Under the pieces are notes generated by a model. It did not search any database and was not told where the DNA came from. It saw only the letters and a program-made list of their open reading frames with translations. A program made the translations under genes and the position numbers. Shown here piece after piece: positions 8,046-14,665 of a DNA stretch of 27,692 bases. Source of the DNA: an uncultured Oscillospiraceae bacterium (GTDB lineage Bacteria > Bacillota > Clostridia > Oscillospirales > Oscillospiraceae); the NCBI GenBank assembly GCA_947631805.1, contig CANRNA010000003.1, positions 1 through 27,692 of the forward strand, read 5' to 3'. Positions within the stretch are counted from its first letter, which is position 1. Every line of letters starts with the position of its first letter.

Positions 8046-8585
8046 ATGCGCGTGATAACAGGCACGGCACGGGGCAGAAAGCTCATGGAGCCCCGTGACA
8101 TGACCATCCGGCCCACCACCGACATGGTGAAGGAGGCCATATTCAGCATCGTCCAGTTCGACGTGCCCGGCCGCCGGGTGCTGGACCTGTTCGCCGGTAC
8201 CGGCCAGCTGGGGATAGAGGCTATGAGCCGGGGGGCAGGGGAGTGCGTTTTCGTGGACAACAGCCCCGCGTCCCTGGCCCTGGTGCGGAAAAATCTGGAG
8301 ATCTGCCGGATGCAGGCCCCGGTCATCCGGGCCGACGCCCTGGAATACCTGGAGGGGTGCGGGAAATTCGACCTGATTTTGGCCGACCCGCCCTATCACG
8401 CCGGGGCCTATGACAAGATATTGCAAAAAGTTTTTGGATTTGACATATTAAATGATGGTGGTATAATACTTCTGGAGAGCATGCGGGACCAGCCGATGCC
8501 GTCGGCGCCGCCGCCCTACGAGAAGGGAAGGGAATACCGCTACGGGAAGATAGCCCTGACCACATACAGGAGACTGTCCACATGA
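8046..8585 (+). CDS. rsmD: 16S rRNA (guanine-N2)-methyltransferase RsmD
   Basis: Methylates guanine 966 of 16S rRNA with S-adenosylmethionine. It has 179 residues. The SAM-binding segment LDLFAGTGQLGIEA is in the middle of the N-terminal half, and the catalytic motif is DLILADPPY. It starts three bases after uvrC behind a GGAGGAGA ribosome binding site and overlaps coaD by four bases (ATGA). Codons at about 8410-8475 are strikingly AT-rich (TTG CAA AAA GTT TTT, TTA AAT GAT GGT GGT ATA ATA) compared with the rest of the gene; this patch contains a consensus promoter for downstream genes. Confidence 0.95.
   Translation: MRVITGTARGRKLMEPRDMTIRPTTDMVKEAIFSIVQFDVPGRRVLDLFAGTGQLGIEAMSRGAGECVFVDNSPASLALVRKNLEICRMQAPVIRADALEYLEGCGKFDLILADPPYHAGAYDKILQKVFGFDILNDGGIILLESMRDQPMPSAPPPYEKGREYRYGKIALTTYRRLST
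8440..8467 (+). promoter_or_regulatory. Promoter inside rsmD, driving coaD
   Basis: A perfect TTGACA at 8440-8445 and a perfect TATAAT at 8462-8467 are separated by 16 bases. The pair lies within the rsmD reading frame, 115 bases before the coaD ATG. The predicted start near 8474 gives a leader of about 108 bases made of the rsmD 3' end. Both boxes match the sigma-A consensus completely, which is very unlikely by chance in this GC-rich sequence. Confidence 0.75.
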
Positions 8586-9079
8586 CAACAGCCATCTATC
8601 CGGGAAGCTTCGATCCCATCACCCTGGGTCACCTGAACATCGTCCGCCGGGCGGCGAAGATATTTGACCGGGTCATCGTGTGCGTGATGAAAAACCGGGA
8701 AAAGACCCCGATGTTCACCATCGAGGAGCGGATGGACATGGTCCGGCGCTCCACCGAGCGGTTCGGCAACGTGGAGGTGGCCACCACGGACATGCTGCTG
8801 GCGGAGTACGCCAAGCGGTTCGAGGGGGCGGTGATCGTGAAGGGGCTCCGGGCCGTGTCGGACTTTGACTACGAGTTCCAAATCGCCCTGGTAAACACCA
8901 AGATGAACCCGGACCTGGATACCCTGTTTCTCACCTCCAGCGAAAAGTATACGTTCCTGAGCTCCACCGTCGTCAAGGAGATGGCCGCTTACGGGGCGGA
9001 CCTGTCGGCGCTGGTGCCCAAAGAGATCATAGACGACATCGTAGAGAAAACAAAAACTAGGAGGCAGACAGAGAGATGA
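8582..9079 (+). CDS. coaD: Phosphopantetheine adenylyltransferase
   Basis: Penultimate enzyme of coenzyme A synthesis: transfers AMP from ATP to 4'-phosphopantetheine. The 165-residue protein has the usual size. The nucleotidyltransferase signature GSFDPITLGH is at residues 9-18, and the second motif LSSTVVKE is near residue 124, with Lys where many homologues have Arg. The start overlaps the rsmD stop and the stop overlaps the next gene's ATG, both as ATGA. Besides read-through from uvrC-rsmD, a consensus promoter inside rsmD should transcribe it separately. Confidence 0.96.
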   Translation: MTTAIYPGSFDPITLGHLNIVRRAAKIFDRVIVCVMKNREKTPMFTIEERMDMVRRSTERFGNVEVATTDMLLAEYAKRFEGAVIVKGLRAVSDFDYEFQIALVNTKMNPDLDTLFLTSSEKYTFLSSTVVKEMAAYGADLSALVPKEIIDDIVEKTKTRRQTER

Positions 9080-9567
9080 ACGAGAATGAAGGCATCCTTG
9101 AGCTCATTGAAATGCTGTATACCATGATATCCGACGCCTGGGGCGTCCCCCTTGGAAACGATAAATGCCTGGTGGACAGGGACAAGGCCCTGGACCTGAT
9201 AGAGGAGATAAAGGCCCAGCTCCCCGCCGAGATGGCCGAGGCCAAGCGGCTGGTGTCCGCCCGGGACGAGTTCATCCGCAACGCCAAAAAGGAGGCCGAG
9301 TCCGTCCGGAAGATGGCCGAGGAGCGGGCCCGGAAGATGGTGGAGGAGCAGGAGGTGGTCCGTGCCGCCAAGGCCAGGGCCGAGGAGATGATCGCCACCG
9401 CCGACACAAAGAGCAGAGAGCTGCGCCGGGCCGCCAACGAGTATCTGGCCGCGTCCCTGCAGAGCGCGGAGGAGTCCATGACCCAGGCCCTGGAGATCGT
9501 CCGCAGCTCCCGTTCCCGCTTCCGCACCGCCGCCGGGAGCAGCTTCGCCCCCCAGCGGGAGCAGTGA
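9076..9567 (+). CDS. Small charged coiled-coil protein of unknown function
   Basis: Product of 163 residues without a signal peptide or membrane segment. Residues about 50-145 are rich in Ala, Glu, Lys and Arg with heptad-like spacing and read as one long helix or coiled coil (ERARKMVEEQEVVRAAKARAEE is part of it); the C terminus is a short basic and polar tail. It overlaps the coaD stop by four bases and is the last gene before a strong terminator, so it is co-transcribed with coaD. Its look recalls DivIVA-like or ATP-synthase-b-like helices, but no family-defining motif is visible and no function is assigned. Confidence 0.85.
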   Translation: MNENEGILELIEMLYTMISDAWGVPLGNDKCLVDRDKALDLIEEIKAQLPAEMAEAKRLVSARDEFIRNAKKEAESVRKMAEERARKMVEEQEVVRAAKARAEEMIATADTKSRELRRAANEYLAASLQSAEESMTQALEIVRSSRSRFRTAAGSSFAPQREQ

Positions 9568-9594
9568 GCGCCCTTCATTGATACTGCATATACC

Positions 9595-9623
9595 AAGCCC
9601 TGCCGCACCCGCGGCAGGGCTTT
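9595..9623 (+). terminator. Terminator between convergent operons
   Basis: A perfect 12-base stem AAGCCCTGCCGC (9595-9606) with its complement (9611-9622) and a four-base loop, followed by TTT. It lies between the coaD operon (+) and the end of the ABC operon (-), and may stop transcription from both sides. Confidence 0.75.
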
Positions 9624-9664
9624 CGGCTGTGGATAGGCAGGACAGCGCTGACCTGTATGGCCGC

Positions 9665-10906
9665 TTAAGCGTCCGAAATGTCCCGCTTTCGGATACCGGA
9701 GAGCAGCCACGCGCACAGCCCCAGCGCAAGGCCCAGCAGCGCCGCGGCTGCGTATGCCTCCACATAGGGCACACGGAGGAGTTCATAGACAGGATTTGCG
9801 TAGTAGAAGGCGTCGTCCATCAGCTTCGGCAGAGCGAAAGTCCCTGCGGCAAACAGAGGGATGACCTTCAGGAGCATGGCGATATAGTTGCCGCTGCACC
9901 GGGAGAGCAGCCATAAAACGGCCCCCGCGGCCAGACACACCGCCAGGTGGAGGGCCCCCACCGCCAGCAGCCAGCCGCCGAAGGTCCAGTCCGGCCAGGC
10001 ATAGTGATGATCGAAAGCGGCGAGGCGGCAGGGGAGGAACACATAGAGCCGGTGCCGGACGATGAAAAGCAGTGCATAGAGCCCTGCTGTGACCAGGGCC
10101 GTGACTGCCGCCGTCAGCAGAGCCGCGCCCAGCTGTATCCGCGCCAGACCCCGCCCCCGGCGGGAGGCGTACTGCATGGGCACCATCCGGCTCATGCGGT
10201 CGCCGGTCATCACCGGCCCCAGCAGCACGCACAGCCACAGCACTGCCAAGATCGTGAACCGGCCAGCGCAGTCAGAGGCGTGATAGCCCACGATCTGGTG
10301 GGGCAGCAAGCTGTCCCAACTGCCGGTGCTTCCGAAATAAGTTGACATAATATTATCATATTCCCGCTGTGTCCAGATACTGTCGGCCAACTGTTCGGCC
10401 AGCCTCCCTTCCTGCCAGCCGCTGGCAAAGGTCTGATACCAGTAGGGATACATGTCGTAGACGTTCAGCCGCCCTTCGATGTTGCCGGTGGCGTCGCCCT
10501 GCAGATAATCGAGGATGAGCGCCAGATCCTGTTTGCGCTCGTCCTCCCTGGGGGCAGTATCGCCGCCGTGCAGTATTTCCTCCTGAAAGTCCAGAAAGTC
10601 CTGATAAGTCTCCAGGCCGTACTTTTGCGCGGTGGCATTGGCGGCGATATATCCGTCCGCCTCGGCGATGAGGGAGGGCAGCTCCGATTCGATCTCCGCC
10701 TCCTCCTGCGGGGAGAGGCTGGGGCCGTATTTCTCCGCCCAGCCTGTGGTCACGTCCAGCACGGCCTGTCCCTGGGTGCCGCCGATGTTGGTGGGGTATA
10801 GGGTCACGTAAAAGTCGATGAACAGCCAGTAAAACGCGGCTCCCAGGGCCAGCGCCGCCAGCAGCAGCCGGGGCCGGAATATCTTTTTCAGTTCCTGAAG
10901 AAGCAT
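9665..10906 (-). CDS. ABC-2-type transporter permease (second)
   Basis: Membrane protein of 413 residues. One transmembrane helix near residues 13-33 is followed by a large soluble, probably extracytoplasmic region (about 35-175) rich in acidic residues and tryptophan/tyrosine, then about five more membrane segments (from about 178 to 405). This single helix, external domain and membrane bundle is typical of ABC-2-type permeases that export lipids, peptides or drugs. The ATG directly abuts the TAA of the upstream permease gene (TAAATG), so translation is coupled. It probably pairs with the neighbouring permease and uses the ATPase at 12055-12906. The substrate is unknown. Confidence 0.8.
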   Translation of the reverse strand: MLLQELKKIFRPRLLLAALALGAAFYWLFIDFYVTLYPTNIGGTQGQAVLDVTTGWAEKYGPSLSPQEEAEIESELPSLIAEADGYIAANATAQKYGLETYQDFLDFQEEILHGGDTAPREDERKQDLALILDYLQGDATGNIEGRLNVYDMYPYWYQTFASGWQEGRLAEQLADSIWTQREYDNIMSTYFGSTGSWDSLLPHQIVGYHASDCAGRFTILAVLWLCVLLGPVMTGDRMSRMVPMQYASRRGRGLARIQLGAALLTAAVTALVTAGLYALLFIVRHRLYVFLPCRLAAFDHHYAWPDWTFGGWLLAVGALHLAVCLAAGAVLWLLSRCSGNYIAMLLKVIPLFAAGTFALPKLMDDAFYYANPVYELLRVPYVEAYAAAALLGLALGLCAWLLSGIRKRDISDA

Positions 10907-12058
10907 TTATACCACATCCTTTCGCGCAAACCGCCGACAGGCGGCGAGAAACAGCAGCCCGGCCAGGACCAGCCACAGACCCAGCACCACCAGCTCCTGG
11001 TCCCGGAAGAGAGTGTCGATCTGTCCGTGGGTGAACCACGTTCCCACGTCCATCCACAGCATCGTGGGGAGGAAAAACCCCGCTAAGTAGAGCCCCCAGA
11101 GCCCCGCGTTTCCCGCCATGCTCGTCCCCGCAACGGACACCGCCATCAGCACGAACAGGGCCAGAAAGCCCCGGTACATATCCCCGGCGAGAAGCCCAGC
11201 CGCGGCGGCCAGACTGTGAAATACAACTACGAGCCCCAGGCCCAGGGCCAGCTCCGCCGCCAGATACCCCGCCAGGGTGAAGGGCCGCCAGGTGAGAAAG
11301 TATCCGAAAAAGGGCAGTACGTAAAACTGGGTGGACACGCTCTCGCCCCAGATGGGGCCCAGCCGCCACAGGCACGCGAACACGCCCACGGTGACAAGGC
11401 ACAGGAGCATATAGCTTCCCAGCGCGGAGAGAAGGCTGGCCGCCCACTTGCTCTTCTGCACCGCCCGGCCCCGCCGGGTGGCGTACACCGTCTGCTCCGT
11501 TCGGCTGACCCGCTCGCTCCCGGCGGCGTACAGGGCCAGCAGCATGGCAAAGAGCAGTCCCTCTCCGGTGACGAGGCGGCAGAGCGTCATAAGCAGGTGG
11601 GGATAGAGCTCCGACGTGACGTACGCCGCTGCCATGTCCAGGGACACGTCCAGCGCCGCCAGAGCGTCCACAGAGGCCTGGAATTTTTCAAACTTTGCCC
11701 GGATGAGGTCCGCCGCAGGGCCGGTGACGCCGAAGGAGCGGATAAGATCTTCCCCCGTCCAGGCGGCGTCATAGCCCTCGTATACGTCCTTTTTCCCGGC
11801 CACGGACGCGGCGAGAGCGTCCCGCAGCGGGCGCTCCGGCAGGGCGGCCAGGGCCGCGTCCAGCTCTGGGCCCATGCGGCGGCCGACCTGACCGGTCACA
11901 TCCGCGATATACGCTGCTGCCTCCGCCGCGTCCCTCTGTTCATACCATGTAATGCCCGCCGCGAACAGGTCCAGCCCCAGGCACAGGGCCAGGAAAATGG
12001 GCACCATGGGCAGGCTCCAGAGCTTTTTCAGCTCCCATTTGATCAGCGCCCCGCTCAT
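10907..12058 (-). CDS. ABC-2-type transporter permease (first)
   Basis: Membrane protein of 383 residues with the same plan as the following gene: a short cytoplasmic start (IKWELKKLWSLP), a first membrane helix at about 17-37, an external domain of about 130 residues, then several hydrophobic helices to the C terminus. The two permeases probably form a heterodimer. Its start overlaps the stop of the ATPase gene by four bases, and its stop touches the next ATG. Substrate unknown; the context with a sigma factor suggests envelope stress or antimicrobial resistance (inference). Confidence 0.8.
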   Translation of the reverse strand: MSGALIKWELKKLWSLPMVPIFLALCLGLDLFAAGITWYEQRDAAEAAAYIADVTGQVGRRMGPELDAALAALPERPLRDALAASVAGKKDVYEGYDAAWTGEDLIRSFGVTGPAADLIRAKFEKFQASVDALAALDVSLDMAAAYVTSELYPHLLMTLCRLVTGEGLLFAMLLALYAAGSERVSRTEQTVYATRRGRAVQKSKWAASLLSALGSYMLLCLVTVGVFACLWRLGPIWGESVSTQFYVLPFFGYFLTWRPFTLAGYLAAELALGLGLVVVFHSLAAAAGLLAGDMYRGFLALFVLMAVSVAGTSMAGNAGLWGLYLAGFFLPTMLWMDVGTWFTHGQIDTLFRDQELVVLGLWLVLAGLLFLAACRRFARKDVV

Positions 12059-12906
12059 GTCTGACCGTCCCGGTAGATGTAGAGAAACGCGTCCTCCAGC
12101 CCCGGCGTAACGGCGGCGGCCCCTGCCGGGGGCGCTTCGGAGAAGACGCGGACCATGGCCCCCGCCTCTCCCTGGTACTCGCTCAGGGGCAGGTCTCCCG
12201 GTCCCAGGCTCGTCCCCGCCGGAACGGCGTAGATCTTTCCGGCCAGCTGGCGGCAGATGCTGGCGGGACTGTCGCAGGCGTAGAGCTTATGGTCCCGGAG
12301 CAGCACGATCCTGTCCGCGATGGTCTCTATGTCCGAGACAATGTGGGTGGAGAGGATCACGATCCTGTCGCTGGCCAGGCTGTGGATGAGGTTGCGAAAG
12401 CGCACCCGCTCCTTGGGGTCAAGCCCCGCCGTGGGCTCGTCCAGGATCAGCACCGCCGGGTCCGTCAGCATGGCCTGGGCGATGCCCACCCGCTGGAGCA
12501 TGCCGCCGGAAAAGGCGCGCATTTTCCTGTCTCTCACATCTGAAAGGCCCACCAGGTCCAGAAGCTGGTCAATGCGCGGCCTGGCGGTCTTCCTGTCCAT
12601 GCACTGCAGCGCCGCCATGTAGGCCATGAACGACCTGGGGGAGCAGCTTTTGTAGTAGCCGAACTGCTGGGGCAGATATCCCACCATGCCCCGCCAGTCC
12701 CCGCCCATGGAGAGGATGTCCCGGCCGTCCCAGCGGATGACGCCGCCGGTGGGGAACAGCAGTGTGACGAGCATCTTGATGAGCGTGGTCTTGCCCGCCC
12801 CGTTGGGGGCCAGCAGGCCGTACACGCCCCTTTCAAAGGTGAGAGATATGTCCTCCAGCGCGGTGAAGGAGCCGTATTTTTTCGTGACGTTTTCAACCGA
12901 CAGCAT
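12055..12906 (-). CDS. ABC transporter ATP-binding protein
   Basis: Cytoplasmic ATPase that would power the two permeases encoded after it. Walker A APNGAGKTT, signature FSGGMLQRVGIAQ, Walker B VLILDEPTAGLDP and the H-loop STHIVSD are all present, so it should be active. ATG 12906 gives 283 residues, beginning MLSVENVTKKYG. A TTG three codons earlier (12915) is in frame but only two bases from the ribosome binding site AAAGGAGGG (12918-12926), whereas the ATG is 11 bases away. The gene overlaps the end of the preceding membrane-protein gene, so its translation is coupled to it. Confidence 0.92.
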   Translation of the reverse strand: MLSVENVTKKYGSFTALEDISLTFERGVYGLLAPNGAGKTTLIKMLVTLLFPTGGVIRWDGRDILSMGGDWRGMVGYLPQQFGYYKSCSPRSFMAYMAALQCMDRKTARPRIDQLLDLVGLSDVRDRKMRAFSGGMLQRVGIAQAMLTDPAVLILDEPTAGLDPKERVRFRNLIHSLASDRIVILSTHIVSDIETIADRIVLLRDHKLYACDSPASICRQLAGKIYAVPAGTSLGPGDLPLSEYQGEAGAMVRVFSEAPPAGAAAVTPGLEDAFLYIYRDGQT

Positions 12907-13702
12907 AGGCGGCAACGCCCTCCTTTCCGATAAAACAGCGGCGCTTCAGCAGCGCCAGATATATCCCGGCAGCGATGACGGCGATGAGGCACAGCACCGC
13001 CTCCGGCAGGCCAGCGAAAAAGCGCTCTGCCCCGGGTCCCAGCCACAAAAGCGCGGCGCCCAGCGCGAGCCAGACCGCGGGCACTGCCAGGCACCCCAGC
13101 GGAGGCCTTATGAATTCCTCCGCCAGCAGGGACGCGGCGGCGAACAGGAACAGCGACGCGAAGGACACGCCGCACAGCCGCAGCAGGGAGACCTCCTCTC
13201 CCGCCAGCAGACGCGCAGCGCAGCTCAAAGCCACGCTCATCGCCACGCTCACCGCCCCGAACAGCAGCATCCGCAGCGCGGAAAGCTGCCGCAGCGTCAC
13301 ACGCGCTGTCATGAAAAGCTCCCACACGCCGGTCATGCGCTCTTTCCACGTGGTGAGCCCGTGCAAAGCCGCCCAGAGGGCTGGGGCCGTGACGAACAGC
13401 GCGGTGCACACATAGTGCCCCTGCTGTCTCACGAGCATGGCCGCGCTAGACCACACCAGCGCCGCGGCCAGCACCGCCAGAAACGCGCAGTCCCACACAC
13501 CGAAAAGCAGCCCCCGCAGACCGAGGCTTTTCCACAGGGCTGGGACTGCCGTCCAGAGCCGCTGCGGCGCGGGCGGGCCCGCGTCTGGCATGGCGGCGGT
13601 GAAGAGGTCTATCGTCTCGTCAACACGCGAGGGGCTAATCTCCGTGCTTCGTAATTCGTCGAAATACGCTGTCAGGCGCTTTTCTATATCTATATCACTC
13701 AT
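12893..13702 (-). CDS. Six-helix membrane protein, possible anti-sigma factor
   Basis: Protein of 269 residues that I do not assign to a named family. About 75 N-terminal residues are soluble (MSDIDIEKRLTAYFDELRS), followed by roughly six hydrophobic helices to the C terminus. It follows the sigma-factor gene directly, overlapping its stop by eight bases, and is translated from ATG 13702 with GGAGGGG eight bases upstream; a TTG at 13708 is the less likely start. Position immediately after an ECF-type sigma gene, plus a cytoplasmic N-terminal domain on a membrane anchor, fits an anti-sigma factor. It lacks a visible zinc His-Cys-Cys motif, so this is an inference; it could instead be a third transporter subunit. 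Confidence 0.75.
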   Translation of the reverse strand: MSDIDIEKRLTAYFDELRSTEISPSRVDETIDLFTAAMPDAGPPAPQRLWTAVPALWKSLGLRGLLFGVWDCAFLAVLAAALVWSSAAMLVRQQGHYVCTALFVTAPALWAALHGLTTWKERMTGVWELFMTARVTLRQLSALRMLLFGAVSVAMSVALSCAARLLAGEEVSLLRLCGVSFASLFLFAAASLLAEEFIRPPLGCLAVPAVWLALGAALLWLGPGAERFFAGLPEAVLCLIAVIAAGIYLALLKRRCFIGKEGVAAYAVG

Positions 13703-14207
13703 GGTCAAATCCCCTCCGTATCTTTTTCAGCGCGTATTTGACACGCCATTGCGCTGTGCGCATAGTACAGCCCGTCTCCCTGGCGATCTGCTGGTATGTG
13801 AGATGCTCCCCAAATCGCAGTATGACCGCTTCCCGCTGGTCAGGGGGGAGGTCTCTCAAAAGACGGCGTATCAGGTCCCGCTCTTCCACCCGACGCAGTT
13901 CATCGCGGGGGCTTGGGAGCTGATCGGCGTTTTCCAAAGGACTGGAGCGGTTTTGCTTGTTTTCATCGATACACAGTCGATTGGCAATGGAAAACAGGTA
14001 TGTTTTTAATCTTCCGTCGTTTCTGTATCGGGGGAGATATTTGATCAGCCGTAAAAATGTCTCCTGCGTCAGGTCCTCCGCCGTTTCCCTGTTTCCGCAG
14101 CGATACAGACAATAGCGGAAGATGAGGGGATAGTATCGGCGTATGAGCTCGTCCGCGGCGAGTTTGTCCCCCTGCCGGATTTTTTCGATCAGTTCTTCAT
14201 CGCTCAT
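13695..14207 (-). CDS. ECF-type RNA polymerase sigma factor
   Basis: Sigma-70 family protein with only regions 2 and 4, the form of extracytoplasmic-function sigma factors. The start chosen is ATG 14207 (170 residues, MSDEELIEKIRQGDK) with AGGTG just upstream; the frame extends to a TTG at 14255, but that extension is not sigma-like. Region 2 includes AEDLTQETFLRLIKYL and region 4 includes LPPDQREAVILRFGEHLTYQQIARETGC with the helix-turn-helix. It is the first gene of the five-gene operon that also encodes a membrane protein and an ABC transporter, which are its likely regulator and targets. Confidence 0.92.
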   Translation of the reverse strand: MSDEELIEKIRQGDKLAADELIRRYYPLIFRYCLYRCGNRETAEDLTQETFLRLIKYLPRYRNDGRLKTYLFSIANRLCIDENKQNRSSPLENADQLPSPRDELRRVEERDLIRRLLRDLPPDQREAVILRFGEHLTYQQIARETGCTMRTAQWRVKYALKKIRRGFDHE

Positions 14208-14306
14208 GTGACACCTGCTTTCTGTCTCTGGTATGTAATACCGGAAAAAACGCAAAAAGGATGGTAACTGGTCAAAAATTTTTCAAAAAAACGCTTTATC
14301 GCTTTG

Positions 14307-14335
14307 ATTATAGGGGATATTCCCGCTTTTGTCAT
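14307..14335 (-). promoter_or_regulatory. Promoter of sigma factor/ABC operon
   Basis: On the minus strand ATGACA (14330-14335) and a perfect TATAAT (14307-14312) are separated by 17 bases. The transcript should start near 14300, leaving a leader of about 93 bases. The spacer holds an inverted repeat, GGGA (14314-14317) and TCCC (14321-14324), that could be an operator. The boxes are those of the main sigma factor; no typical ECF -35 (GAAC-like) box was found, so self-activation is not evident. Confidence 0.7.
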
Positions 14336-14336
14336 G

Positions 14337-14437
14337 CCTCGCAAAACGCTGCTACGCAGAGCCGTCGAGGGTGTGAAAGAGGGGCTGCGGGAGAGGCCCC
14401 GCCGCAAGCCCTGCCGCTCCGGCGGCGGGGCTTATTT
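14337..14437 (+). other. Possible structured RNA with terminator-like end
   Basis: Three hairpins follow one another on the plus strand: CCTCG (14337-14341) with CGAGG (14366-14370) enclosing CTGC/GCAG; GGGGC (14381-14385) with GCCCC (14396-14400); and the strong GC-rich stem at 14406-14433. A weak possible promoter (TTCAAA near 14282 and GATTAT at 14306-14311) lies upstream. No protein gene precedes it on this strand, so the final stem has nothing obvious to terminate. A small RNA is possible but unproven. Confidence 0.25.
14406..14437 (+). terminator. Terminator-like hairpin upstream of tctC
   Basis: A 12-base stem (14406-14417 with 14422-14433, one G-T pair), a four-base loop TCCG, followed by ATTT. 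Its left arm AAGCCCTGCCGC is identical to that of the hairpin at 9595. It may insulate the tctC promoter from transcription arriving from the left. Confidence 0.55.
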
Positions 14438-14487
14438 GGTTGTACGGTGTGCCCGGATGACAAGTTTTTCATTATTTGCTAGATTTG

Positions 14488-14499
14488 CACAAAATTGTG
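14488..14499. promoter_or_regulatory. Inverted repeat, possible operator
   Basis: CACAA-AA-TTGTG is an inverted repeat about 73 bases upstream of the tctC -35 box. TTGT/ACAA half sites are found in operators of AraR-type GntR/LacI regulators; such a regulator is encoded at the end of this operon. Binding is inferred only. Confidence 0.3.
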
Positions 14500-14509
14500 G
14501 CATGTAAAA

Positions 14510-14553
14510 ATACAAGTTTATAAAAACAAGACAAAGACCATACAACTTTATAA
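14510..14553 (+). promoter_or_regulatory. Direct repeats upstream of tctC promoter
   Basis: Two 14-base repeats, ATACAAGTTTATAA (14510-14523) and ATACAACTTTATAA (14540-14553), differ at one base and start 30 bases apart, about three helical turns. They end 18 bases before the -35 box, the usual position for activator sites on one face of the DNA. Confidence 0.5.
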
Positions 14554-14571
14554 CTTTTTTGCGAAAACTTA

Positions 14572-14600
14572 TTGAATCATTTCCGGCGAAATGCTATAAT
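14572..14600 (+). promoter_or_regulatory. Promoter of the tct operon
   Basis: TTGAAT (14572-14577) and a perfect TATAAT (14595-14600) are separated by 17 bases. The predicted start near 14607 leaves a leader of about 59 bases containing the AAGGAGA ribosome binding site for tctC at about 14652-14658. Confidence 0.75.
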
Positions 14601-14665
14601 ATTTCCAGAAGAAGGTAGGAAAAACCGTCAAAACATGCCAAAAATTTATTGAAGGAGAGACTATC

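Noticed and set aside
5148..8426. Second very long minus-strand open frame opposite mutS2, HPr, uvrC and rsmD
   Set aside because: Same GC effect; composition is that of a shadow frame and it crosses promoters and a terminator of plus-strand genes.
10338..10365. TTGACA and AT-rich patch within the second ABC permease gene as an internal promoter
   Set aside because: No -10 box at 16-18 bases on either strand; the patch encodes ordinary Asn, Ile and Tyr codons.
14261..14507. Short plus-strand open frames of 67-73 codons upstream of tctC
   Set aside because: They run through promoters and hairpins, lack ribosome binding sites and have no protein-like composition.
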